Positions 6,798-12,747 of a DNA stretch of 13,372 nt are shown here, one piece after another. The DNA comes from Desulfuromonadales bacterium (lineage in GTDB: Bacteria > Desulfobacterota > Desulfuromonadia > Desulfuromonadales > BM103): the NCBI GenBank assembly GCA_030630015.1, contig DAOVNV010000038.1, forward strand, positions 1 to 13,372. Reading direction: 5' to 3'. Under the pieces are notes generated by a model. That model had not been told where the DNA came from and did no database searches. It saw nothing but the letters and a program-made list of their open reading frames with translations. Made by a program: the position numbers and the translations under genes. How positions within the stretch are numbered: position 1 is the stretch's first letter; every line of letters begins with the position of its first letter.

Positions 6798-7859
6798 ATG
6801 ACACGTATCGTACTCGTCAAATTTCAACCAGCTGGCCGACACTACCACTTTAACGCTCTCGACCTGGAACTGCAGACAGGGTCGCGGGTCATTGTGGAAA
6901 CGGATCGTGGACGCTCTATGGCAACTGTGGTCACATCACCGCGCGAAGTTGCCGATGACCAAGCCCCTGATGGTCTCAAAAGCCTCCTGCGCCTGGCAAC
7001 GGACGAGGATATCGCCCTCGCCGAGAAGAACGCCTCCCGTGAAAGGGACGCTTATCACTATTGCCTAAGCCGCATCCACTCCCGCCAGATGAACATGAAG
7101 CTGGTACGGGCGGAATATGTTTTTGATGGCTCCAAAATCATCTTTTACTTTACTGCGGACGGTCGAGTCGATTTTCGTGAACTCGTCAAGGATCTGGCCC
7201 ATTATTTTCATACACGCATCGAAATGCGTCAGATCGGCGTTCGCGATGAAGCCAAACTGATTGGCGGATTGGGCATCTGCGGAAGAGAACTCTGTTGCCG
7301 CAGTTTCCTGACTGAATTCAAGCCCGTTTCAGTAAAAATGGCAAAAGAACAAGGGCTTGCTCTCAATCCGAACAAAATTTCCGGTCAATGCGGACGTCTA
7401 CTCTGCTGTCTGAGTTACGAATACGAAACATATCGCTGTCTCAGAAAGTGCCTCCCCAAAGCTGGCAAGAAAGTCAGCTGGCAGGGGGAGGAATGGGAAG
7501 TACGTCACCTGGATGTCCTGGGGCAGAGACTAACCCTGCGCAAAGCAGACGGAACCATGCAGGCCATGGGAGCTGAAGAATTCCAGGCCGGCCGTACACA
7601 ACCTGACCAGGCACCCGCTCCGAGCAGACAGGGGCAAGCGGACTCTGCACGGGTTTCTTCGCAACGCCCTGACAGGAAAAGCAAACGACCCGGAACTGCA
7701 AAGTCCACCGTGGCTCAGCCCGCCTCAACCAGCCAGGAGAATGACGCTGGGGATCAACCTCAAAAAGAGGGTGCCGTCCCAGCGCAGGCGAATAAACGCA
7801 AAAAGCGCAGCCGGCGGCGTCGCAGTCGACGCCCGGGACCGAAGAAACAGGGAGAATAA
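6798..7859 (+). CDS. ricT: PSP1-domain protein, RicT (YaaT) family
   Basis: RicT family proteins (YaaT, PSP1 domain) form an Fe-S-containing complex with RicA and RicF in Bacillus that affects RNase Y-dependent mRNA maturation; the role outside Firmicutes is not settled. The 353-aa product has the PSP1 core at about 60-150 (KLVRAEYVFDGSKIIFYF, RVDFRELVKDLA, RIEMRQIGVRDEAK). Two Cys-rich blocks follow, GLGICGRELCC (C161, C166, C167) and GQCGRLLCC (C198, C203, C204), with more cysteines at 214 and 218, suited to cluster binding. Residues about 265-353 are a low-complexity tail ending in a strongly basic KKRSRRRRSRRPGPKK stretch, likely RNA- or DNA-contacting. No RicA or RicF homologue is seen in this window. 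No clear Shine-Dalgarno precedes the ATG. The call rests on sequence and the holB neighbour. Confidence 0.9.
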   Translation: MTRIVLVKFQPAGRHYHFNALDLELQTGSRVIVETDRGRSMATVVTSPREVADDQAPDGLKSLLRLATDEDIALAEKNASRERDAYHYCLSRIHSRQMNMKLVRAEYVFDGSKIIFYFTADGRVDFRELVKDLAHYFHTRIEMRQIGVRDEAKLIGGLGICGRELCCRSFLTEFKPVSVKMAKEQGLALNPNKISGQCGRLLCCLSYEYETYRCLRKCLPKAGKKVSWQGEEWEVRHLDVLGQRLTLRKADGTMQAMGAEEFQAGRTQPDQAPAPSRQGQADSARVSSQRPDRKSKRPGTAKSTVAQPASTSQENDAGDQPQKEGAVPAQANKRKKRSRRRRSRRPGPKKQGE

Positions 7860-7862
7860 GTC

Positions 7863-9401
7863 ATGACGAACCAGAAGAAATTTTACCTGTCAACACCTAT
7901 CTACTACGTCAATGACGTCCCCCATATCGGGCATGCTTATACCACCCTCGCCTGCGACGTTCTGGCGCGCTACAAGCGTTCACGGGGCTACGAAGTTTTC
8001 TTTCTGACCGGCACGGACGAACATGGCCAGAAAGTCGAGAAGGCCGCCCAGGCCAAAGGAGAGACCCCTCTTGACCTGGCGGACCGCGTTGTCAAGCGCT
8101 TTCAATCTCTTTGGGACAAACTTAACATCTCCCACACCGATTTCATCCGCACGTCGCAGGAACGCCATAAACTCGCCGTTCAACATCTGTTCCGGACGAT
8201 CGAGGAGAAAGACGATATCTACCTCGGTGAATACGAGGACTGGTATTGCACGCCCTGTGAGACCTTCTGGACCGAAACCCAGCTCATGGATGGCAACTGC
8301 CCCGATTGTGGTCGCCCTACGGACAAACTCAAGGAAGAATCCTATTTTTTTCGCATGAGCAAGTACCAACAACAACTGCTCGACCACATCGACGCTCATC
8401 CCGATTTCATCCAGCCGAAGAGCCGCCGCAATGAAATTCTCAGTTTTGTGCGCGAGGGCCTGCGCGACTTGTCAATTTCGAGGACCAGCTTTTCCTGGGG
8501 GATCCCGGTGCCGGGCAATGATAAACATGTTCTTTACGTATGGTTTGATGCCCTGACCAACTATATCAGCGCCTTGGGTTTTCCCGATGACGACGAGAAC
8601 CGCTACGCGTCTTTCTGGCCTTGCAATGTCCACGTTATCGGCAAGGATATCTTGAGGTTTCATGCGGTCTATTGGCCAACCTTCCTGCTGGCAGCTGGAC
8701 TGCCGCTGCCTCAAAAGATTTTTGCCCACGGCTGGTGGACCGTTGAAGGTCAGAAAATGAGCAAGAGCCTCGCCAATGTTGTCGAACCGAACAGGCTCAT
8801 CGATAAGTATGGCGCGGACGCAGTCCGTTATTTCCTTTTGCGTGAGGTTCCCTTCGGACTCGATGGAGACTTCTCACACAGTGCCCTGGTGCATAGGATC
8901 AACTCCGACCTGGCCAACGACCTTGGCAACCTGGTGAGCCGCTCAACGGCCATGCTGAGCAAATATTTCAAGGGAGTGCTTCCCGAACCCGGCCCGGCAG
9001 AAGAGATCGATACAGTCCTGATTGAAAAGTTTTCGACGGTACTTTCGGAACTTGACCAGCACATGGAAAACCTGGCCTTCAATCGCGCCCTGCAATCAAT
9101 CTGGAGCATGGTCAGCGCCGCCAACAAGTATATCGACGACACAGCCCCCTGGGGCCTGGCAAAAGATCCCTCCCAGGAGCAGCGACTCGGGACCGTCATG
9201 TACAATCTGCTTGAGCTGGTGAGACTGATCAGCCTGATGGTCTCCCCATTCATGCCGGAAACCGGGGTTAAGATCAGAACCATTCTCGGACTCGACCCGG
9301 AAGATGCCACCATGGATGGCCATGATCAGTGGGGCAGCCTGCTGGCCGGGCAAAAGATTGCCAAGGCCGAGCCGATTTTCCCGCGGATTGAAAAAGAATA
9401 A
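7863..9401 (+). CDS. metG: Methionyl-tRNA synthetase, short form without C-terminal tRNA-binding domain
   Basis: This class I synthetase charges initiator and elongator tRNA-Met. The 512-aa product has the HIGH motif at 21-24 and GTDEHGQK at about 50-57. A zinc knuckle has CxxC pairs C129/C132 and C146/C149. WFDALTNYISALG lies at about 227-239, HVIGKDILRFHAVYWP at about 257-272, and KMSKS at 298-302. The anticodon-binding helical bundle (about 375-490) includes an NLAFNRALQSIW-type stretch with W residues. It ends at about 512, without the roughly 110-aa OB-fold dimerisation domain present in many MetRS; that domain may be absent or encoded elsewhere. The Shine-Dalgarno GGGAG lies in the end of ricT, 3 bp upstream. 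The TAA stop abuts the next ATG directly. Confidence 0.97.
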   Translation: MTNQKKFYLSTPIYYVNDVPHIGHAYTTLACDVLARYKRSRGYEVFFLTGTDEHGQKVEKAAQAKGETPLDLADRVVKRFQSLWDKLNISHTDFIRTSQERHKLAVQHLFRTIEEKDDIYLGEYEDWYCTPCETFWTETQLMDGNCPDCGRPTDKLKEESYFFRMSKYQQQLLDHIDAHPDFIQPKSRRNEILSFVREGLRDLSISRTSFSWGIPVPGNDKHVLYVWFDALTNYISALGFPDDDENRYASFWPCNVHVIGKDILRFHAVYWPTFLLAAGLPLPQKIFAHGWWTVEGQKMSKSLANVVEPNRLIDKYGADAVRYFLLREVPFGLDGDFSHSALVHRINSDLANDLGNLVSRSTAMLSKYFKGVLPEPGPAEEIDTVLIEKFSTVLSELDQHMENLAFNRALQSIWSMVSAANKYIDDTAPWGLAKDPSQEQRLGTVMYNLLELVRLISLMVSPFMPETGVKIRTILGLDPEDATMDGHDQWGSLLAGQKIAKAEPIFPRIEKE

Positions 9402-10793
9402 ATGAAAAACAACTTCCCCGGGCTGGTCGACAGCCACGCTCATCTCGACGGCAAACAATTTTCCAACGACCTGGATGATGTTCTCGCCCGTGCTCACGAT
9501 GCCGGAGTCACCAGCATTCTGACAATCGGCTGCGACTTGGAAAGCTCCAGGAGTAGTGTGGATCTGGCTATCCACTATCCGGATATCTATGCCAGTGTCG
9601 GCATTCACCCGCATGATGCCAGCACTCTGGACCAGGACTGCCTGGATGAACTGGAGCGGATAGTTGAGGCGGTCGACAAGGTGGTGGCTATCGGTGAAAT
9701 CGGACTCGATTTTTATCGCGACCGCTCCCCGCGGGACATCCAACGAGCTGCTTTTCGGAAACAGATCCGCCTGGCACTGAAACTTGGCAAACCGATCATT
9801 GTTCATGATCGGGATGCACACGACGAGGTTATCCAGATACTGCGCGAGGAAAATGCAGCCAAGGTCGGCGGCGTTTTGCACTGTTTCTCCGGTGACCTGA
9901 CCATGGCCAGGGAATGCGTCGCCATGGGTTTTCTGATCTCATTCGCCGGCCCGCTGACCTACCCGAAGAATGATGCCTTGCGCGCCATAGCGGCAGAACT
10001 TCCTGTCGATGTGATGCTGGTAGAGACAGACTGTCCCTACCTGGCACCACAGAACTGGCGCGGCAAACGCAACGAACCAGCCTACGTTCGTGCCACCGCC
10101 GAGACTCTGGCTACAGTCAAGGGGCTCTCTCTGGCAGATGTGGCACGGGTCACAACGCTGAACGCTCATCGGCTGTTCGGTATCGGCAGTATCGATCAGA
10201 GCGCACGCATCGCCTACGTGATCCGCAACAGTCTCTATCTCAACATCACCAATCGCTGCACAAATCATTGTTCTTTCTGCGCAAAATTCAAAGATTTCAC
10301 CGTCAAGGGGCATCAACTCTGCCTGGAGCATGAGCCCTCCTTCGAAGAAGTCATCGCCGCCATTGGCGACCCGTCACGCTACGATGAGGTGGTTTTTTGC
10401 GGTTATGGTGAGCCTCTGCTCCGGCTCGACCTGGTCAAGCAAGTCGCCCGCTGGCTCAAAGAGCGCCACATGACTGTTCGCGTCAACACAGACGGCCAGG
10501 CCAACCTGGTCCACAAGCGCAACATCCTGCCTGAATTGTCCGGGCTGATCGATGCGGTCAGTGTCTCATTGAACGCCCCTGATGCTGCCCAGTATCAGAG
10601 CATTTGCCAGTCGGCTTACGGCGAACAGGGCTATGCGTCTCTCAAGGAATTTCTCAGGGAAGCGAAGCAATACATTCCAGAGGTCACGGCAACCGCCGTG
10701 ACCCTGCCAGGCATTGACATCGAAGCCTGCCGCAAGGTCGCCAAAGATCTGGGGGTGGAGTTTCGGGAAAGAATCTACAACGAGGTTGGATAA
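9402..10793 (+). CDS. TatD-family metal-dependent nuclease fused to a radical SAM domain
   Basis: One uninterrupted 463-aa frame joins two enzymes. Residues 1 to about 262 are a TatD-like TIM-barrel hydrolase: HAH at 12-14, GEIGLDFY at 98-105 (E99), H135 in IIVHDRDAH, HCFSG at 160-164 and ETDCPYLAP at 208-216 (D210) supply the metal ligands. Residues about 277-463 are a short radical SAM domain with SLYLNITNRC then CTNHCSFC (C286, C290, C293), and FCGYGEPLLR and NTDGQANL further on. TatD proteins are 3'-5' exonucleases/hydrolases. Radical SAM proteins linked to or fused with TatD form a recognised but uncharacterised family. The start abuts the metG stop, so it is the last gene of the tmk operon. 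The joint reaction is unknown; a coupled nucleic-acid or tRNA processing role is speculation. Confidence 0.93.
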   Translation: MKNNFPGLVDSHAHLDGKQFSNDLDDVLARAHDAGVTSILTIGCDLESSRSSVDLAIHYPDIYASVGIHPHDASTLDQDCLDELERIVEAVDKVVAIGEIGLDFYRDRSPRDIQRAAFRKQIRLALKLGKPIIVHDRDAHDEVIQILREENAAKVGGVLHCFSGDLTMARECVAMGFLISFAGPLTYPKNDALRAIAAELPVDVMLVETDCPYLAPQNWRGKRNEPAYVRATAETLATVKGLSLADVARVTTLNAHRLFGIGSIDQSARIAYVIRNSLYLNITNRCTNHCSFCAKFKDFTVKGHQLCLEHEPSFEEVIAAIGDPSRYDEVVFCGYGEPLLRLDLVKQVARWLKERHMTVRVNTDGQANLVHKRNILPELSGLIDAVSVSLNAPDAAQYQSICQSAYGEQGYASLKEFLREAKQYIPEVTATAVTLPGIDIEACRKVAKDLGVEFRERIYNEVG

Positions 10794-10813
10794 TTAACCT
10801 AAGTTGTTTGAAA

Positions 10814-11017
10814 TCAGGTATTTTTTATAGAATACCCACTCGGACAAAGGTTGTTGGGAGCGGGTTTGCCATGATTCTGCTCATAGACCTTGCGCTTGCA
10901 GCATTCCTGTAATTTGCCGCGACAATAGCTGTCAACAAACAGATGGTAGGTATCGCCTTCCAGTTGATCCTTGTACTTCTCAAAAAACGGACAATCTGAA
11001 AACTTTTCGCAGAGCAT
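10814..11017 (-). CDS. Small Cys-rich protein of unknown function
   Basis: This 67-aa protein has six cysteines (3, 9, 32, 39, 40, 58) arranged C-x5-CPFF, SYCRGKLQECC and LCPSG. The pattern resembles small metal-binding (zinc or Fe-S) modules of anaerobic deltaproteobacteria, sometimes attached to signalling proteins. There is no signal peptide or membrane segment. A good promoter (TTGACC-17-TATAGT, 11086-11058) and an ATG behind AAGG and eight G residues support expression. The G8 run is part of the spacing between AAGG and ATG, so its length would set translation efficiency. The overlapping 70-aa frame at 10825-11037 is a shadow. It converges on the tatD fusion gene with only 20 bp between the stops. 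The function cannot be named. Confidence 0.72.
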   Translation of the reverse strand: MLCEKFSDCPFFEKYKDQLEGDTYHLFVDSYCRGKLQECCKRKVYEQNHGKPAPNNLCPSGYSIKNT

Positions 11018-11020
11018 GGT

Positions 11021-11028
11021 CCCCCCCC
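11021..11028 (-). promoter_or_regulatory. G8 tract in the ribosome-binding region of the Cys-rich gene
   Basis: In the leftward mRNA the leader reads AAGGGGGGGGACC before the ATG. AAGG can pair with 16S rRNA; the rest of the G run sets the spacing (9 nt here). Homopolymeric G tracts of this length often slip in replication. The tract is complementary to the C9 loop of the candidate sRNA at 11707-11785. Confidence 0.5.
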
Positions 11029-11057
11029 TTGCTGCAACGCTTATAAGGTACTTCTAC

Positions 11058-11086
11058 ACTATAATAACAAAAAGAGGACTGGTCAA
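11058..11086 (-). promoter_or_regulatory. Sigma70-type promoter of the Cys-rich gene
   Basis: TTGACC (11086-11081), 17 nt, TATAGT (11063-11058) on the minus strand, giving a leader of about 34 nt before the ATG at 11017. Confidence 0.7.
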
Positions 11087-11107
11087 TGAACCGGCCCGAC
11101 ATATAAC

Positions 11108-11161
11108 AAAAAAAATCAACTTGTTGGTTATTTATTTATATCTAGGAGGCTGTAAAACCAA
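11108..11161 (-). terminator. Possible weak terminator after the 145-aa gene
   Basis: The leftward transcript has TTGGTT (11161-11156) that can pair with AACCAA (11129-11124) across a long loop, then a tight CAAC-AA-GTTG, and then a run of eight U (11115-11108). The U run is convincing, the stem is not. It would separate the 145-aa gene from the Cys-rich gene. Confidence 0.35.
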
Positions 11162-11167
11162 AGTGAG

Positions 11168-11605
11168 TCAGGCGACAAGAGAATAATATTTGTTCCTGAG
11201 ACCACGAAGACAAGCAACAATCTCGCCGTCAAAGGGAGAGGTTCCAGCCTTCACGGCACTGACAATCGAGTTTATGGCAGAATAAAGATTTGCGACATAG
11301 TCCTTGTCAGCCTCGGCAGCCTCAATGGAAAAAACGGCATAGATAGCGTCTTCCATCTGCGAGTCGTACCCGGCCTTGCTGACGGCGATTACAGCCATAG
11401 ACTTGGCAAAAGAATCACTCATACCAACGGCCAAGGCCACCTGGTAGCGGACTGCGTACATCAGGGTTCCCACATAACACAGGTGGGCGACAACTTCAGT
11501 GCCGTCATCAGAAGGCGGCGACTTCACCTGTTCCCAAACTATCTGCCAAACAGCTTTATAGGTTTTATTGAATTTACGAAGCTTTAATGCATCAAGAACT
11601 GCCAT
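11168..11605 (-). CDS. Hypothetical 145-aa helical protein
   Basis: I do not recognise this family. From ATG 11605 the product is 145 aa, predicted mostly helical and soluble, with a basic N-terminus (ALKLRKFNKTYKAVW) and Ala/Val/Ser-rich helices (VRYQVALAVGMSDSF, YAVFSIEAAEADKDYVANLYSAINSIVSAVK). There is no signal peptide, clear transmembrane helix or catalytic motif. Two ATGs are adjacent (11608 and 11605); the second has the better spacing (6 nt) from GAGGT, so it is chosen, giving MAVLDALK. TTG further up (11623) lacks support. The gene lies about 115 nt downstream of the candidate sRNA's terminator on the same strand. That sRNA could therefore also be viewed as an attenuated leader of this gene. 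Only a weak promoter-like TTGTTT-17-TGTTAG lies between. Confidence 0.65.
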   Translation of the reverse strand: MAVLDALKLRKFNKTYKAVWQIVWEQVKSPPSDDGTEVVAHLCYVGTLMYAVRYQVALAVGMSDSFAKSMAVIAVSKAGYDSQMEDAIYAVFSIEAAEADKDYVANLYSAINSIVSAVKAGTSPFDGEIVACLRGLRNKYYSLVA

Positions 11606-11706
11606 CATTCCACCTCGCCGCAAAGGGACTCAACTTAAGCGCGAAAGCCAGCCTGCATCAGCCTAACAGCGCTACCAGACAAAGTAAACAATCCCTAGTG
11701 ACCAGG

Positions 11707-11785
11707 AAAATACAAAAAAATGCCCCGTCGCCAGGGAGGGGGGGGGATGGGCAACGGGGCTAGTAACAACCATATCTTTGGTTGC
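11707..11785 (-). ncRNA. Candidate small RNA of about 75-80 nt with a C9 terminator loop
   Basis: Starting near 11785 behind a TTGACA-17-TATATA promoter, the minus strand first forms hairpin 1, CAACCA / TGGTTG with loop AAGATA (11784-11767). A short single-stranded UUACUA follows, then an 11-bp GC-rich hairpin with one mismatch (11760-11722) and a U7 tract. No ORF with a plausible start fits inside. The terminator loop is CAU-C9-UCCCU, so C-rich that it could pair with G tracts or with Shine-Dalgarno sequences (it contains CCCUCC). C/U-rich terminator loops are used this way by known sRNAs such as Helicobacter RepG. No known RNA family is recognised. The alternative is a short attenuator leader of the 145-aa gene; the 5' GCAAC could also pair with GUUGC in the terminator stem. 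Confidence 0.6.
11722..11760 (-). terminator. Intrinsic terminator of the candidate sRNA
   Basis: In the leftward transcript GCCCCGTTGCC (11760-11750) pairs with GGCGACGGGGC (11732-11722), one A/C mismatch, followed by AUUUUUUUGUAUUUU (11721-11707). The 17-nt loop holds nine consecutive C. This is one of the clearest terminators in the window. Confidence 0.85.
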
Positions 11786-11791
11786 GATATC

Positions 11792-11820
11792 TATATATTG
11801 CATATTCCATATTTTGTCAA
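11792..11820 (-). promoter_or_regulatory. Strong sigma70-type promoter of the candidate sRNA
   Basis: Consensus TTGACA (11820-11815), 17-nt AT-rich spacer, TATATA (11797-11792) on the minus strand. No coding start lies close downstream; the only product before the terminator is the sRNA. Confidence 0.75.
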
Positions 11821-11867
11821 GCCTAGAATGCGAGCAAAAGTTATTCTAAACAAAAACTTCAAGCAAG

Positions 11868-11897
11868 AATGGCCCGGACGAAATCGTCCGGGCCATT
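11868..11897 (-). terminator. Hairpin behind tRNA-Val, likely terminator or processing stop
   Basis: AATGGCCCGGACGA and its perfect reverse complement form a long GC-rich stem starting 8 nt after the tRNA CCA end. The following leftward sequence is CTTGCTTGAAGTTTTTG, so the U tract is displaced by about 10 nt and termination may be inefficient. Confidence 0.65.
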
Positions 11898-11905
11898 GAT
11901 TTTAC

Positions 11906-11980
11906 TGGTGGGCGTTGCTGGGTTCGAACCAGCGACCCCTGCCGTGTGAAGGCAGTGCTCTCCCGCTGAGCTAAACGCCC
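11906..11980 (-). tRNA. tRNA-Val, anticodon CAC
   Basis: The reverse complement folds as a full cloverleaf of 75 nt with encoded CCA. It has acceptor GGGCGTT/AACGCCC, D arm GCTC...GAGC with loop AGCGGGA, and anticodon stem CTGCC/GGCAG around loop TTCACAC (anticodon CAC, reading GUG). The variable loop is GGGTC and the T arm is GCTGG-TTCGAAC-CCAGC; the discriminator base is A. All stems pair fully. It has its own promoter 15 nt upstream. No duplicated 3' tRNA end (an att scar) was found elsewhere in the window. Confidence 0.97.
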
Positions 11981-11994
11981 GTAATGGAGGAAAA

Positions 11995-12023
11995 TTTATA
12001 ACAAGATCCCTTGAGTCTGTCAA
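11995..12023 (-). promoter_or_regulatory. Strong promoter of tRNA-Val
   Basis: TTGACA (12023-12018), 17 nt, TATAAA (12000-11995) on the minus strand, placing the start of transcription a few nucleotides before the mature tRNA 5' end. MITE copy B ends about 30 bp upstream of the -35 box, leaving it intact. Confidence 0.8.
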
Positions 12024-12054
12024 TCTGAAATATCCTGAGACATCCCTAGGATTC

Positions 12055-12187
12055 GTAACTATTCAGGTATCTGACTAACTGCACAGCATGTGGGCTATAG
12101 CTGTTGCTTGCGGGAAGTTAAGTGACAACATTGGACGCAGGCAATGGCTGTAGACCACATGCCCTCGCTGAGATGCCGAATAGTTAC
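12055..12187. mobile_element. 133-bp MITE copy B, perfect 8-bp target duplication
   Basis: The copy starts GTAACTATTC and ends GAATAGTTAC, perfect 10-bp terminal inverted repeats. It is flanked by TAGGATTC at 12047-12054 and 12188-12195. The duplication extends to 9 bp (CTAGGATTC) if the last C is not counted as element. Length equals copy A. Compared with copy A, the outer flanks differ at 11 of 56 positions, the 16-bp arms at 2 of 32, and the 45-bp core at none once it is reverse-complemented. It inserted exactly at the stop codon of the corrinoid adenosyltransferase gene, between that gene and the tRNA-Val promoter. Intact ends and duplication suggest a more recent insertion than copy A. 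Confidence 0.88.
12086..12162. repeat. Palindromic inner module, core in the opposite orientation (orientation 2)
   Basis: The arms GCATGTGGGCTATAGC (12086-12101) and GCTGTAGACCACATGC (12147-12162) pair at 14 of 16 positions around core 12102-12146. This core is the exact reverse complement of 2208-2252, although the sequences outside the arms have the same orientation in both elements. Confidence 0.9.
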
Positions 12188-12729
12188 TAGGATTCAATAC
12201 CGCGGCGCGCGGGCTGTCCACGGTTGTAGTAATGCTTGACCTCCCGCATCTCAGTGACGAGATCCGCCATTTCAATCACCTCGGGATGCGCATTACGTCC
12301 GGTCATGACCAGTTCGGTGTGAACAGCCTTGCCGGCAATCATTTCCTTGACCTCGTTAAGCGGGATAAGTCCGAAATCAACGGCGCAGTTCAGCTCATCG
12401 AGCACCACCAGGTCATAATCACCGCCGGATACAAGCAGCCTGGCTCTGGCGAACGCCTTGAGCGCCATATCCCTGTCGACGGGGTCCGGATTCTCCCGGT
12501 TGACAAAGGTATCGCGGCCGACTTGTTCAATTGTTAACTGTGGAGCCAGTTTTTTGGCAGATTCGAGTTCACCGTAAACAGTGCTGCCTTTCATGAATTG
12601 CATGATATAGACACGCAGTCCGTGGCCGGCCGCCCGAAATGACAAACCCAGTGATGCGGTCGTCTTGCCCTTGCCGTTGCCCGTATAAATCTGCACCAGG
12701 CCTTTCTCAAGCTGTATGGCATGTGACAT
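12187..12729 (-). CDS. cobO: Cob(I)yrinic acid a,c-diamide / cobalamin adenosyltransferase (CobO/BtuR type)
   Basis: The enzyme transfers the 5'-deoxyadenosyl group of ATP to cob(I)alamin or cobyrinic acid diamide, making the adenosyl form of B12. The 180-aa product has the P-loop GNGKGKTT at 17-24, the FRAAGHGLRVYIMQFMKG stretch at about 31-48 and VVLDELN at about 108-114. The CobA-type C-terminus carries MTGRNAHPE, VTEMREVKHYY and an Arg-rich end. Length is normal. It follows the HD-domain gene by 18 bp on the same strand with GGAG 11 nt upstream of its ATG, so it is the second gene of an operon. The stop codon TAG overlaps the target duplication of MITE copy B: the insertion kept the coding sequence whole but replaced its native 3' region. 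Confidence 0.95.
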   Translation of the reverse strand: MSHAIQLEKGLVQIYTGNGKGKTTASLGLSFRAAGHGLRVYIMQFMKGSTVYGELESAKKLAPQLTIEQVGRDTFVNRENPDPVDRDMALKAFARARLLVSGGDYDLVVLDELNCAVDFGLIPLNEVKEMIAGKAVHTELVMTGRNAHPEVIEMADLVTEMREVKHYYNRGQPARRGIES

Positions 12730-12747
12730 TGAAGCGATTTCTCCGAT

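Noticed and set aside
9096..9881. Minus-strand open frame of 261 codons under metG and the tatD fusion
   Set aside because: It shadows two well-supported genes and shows no domain or ribosome-binding site.
10817..10836. Hairpin GGTATT...AATACC between the converging tatD fusion and Cys-rich genes as a bidirectional terminator
   Set aside because: The stem is six AT-rich pairs inside the coding end of the Cys-rich gene and no U tract follows on either strand.
10825..11037. 70-codon minus-strand frame overlapping the Cys-rich gene
   Set aside because: Its start lies upstream of the G tract, and the alternative frame has the ordered Cys pattern, a natural start and the promoter spacing.
11868..11980. 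tRNA-Val as an integration site with a genomic island downstream
   Set aside because: No integrase gene and no duplicated tRNA 3' end were found in the window, so an island boundary cannot be supported.
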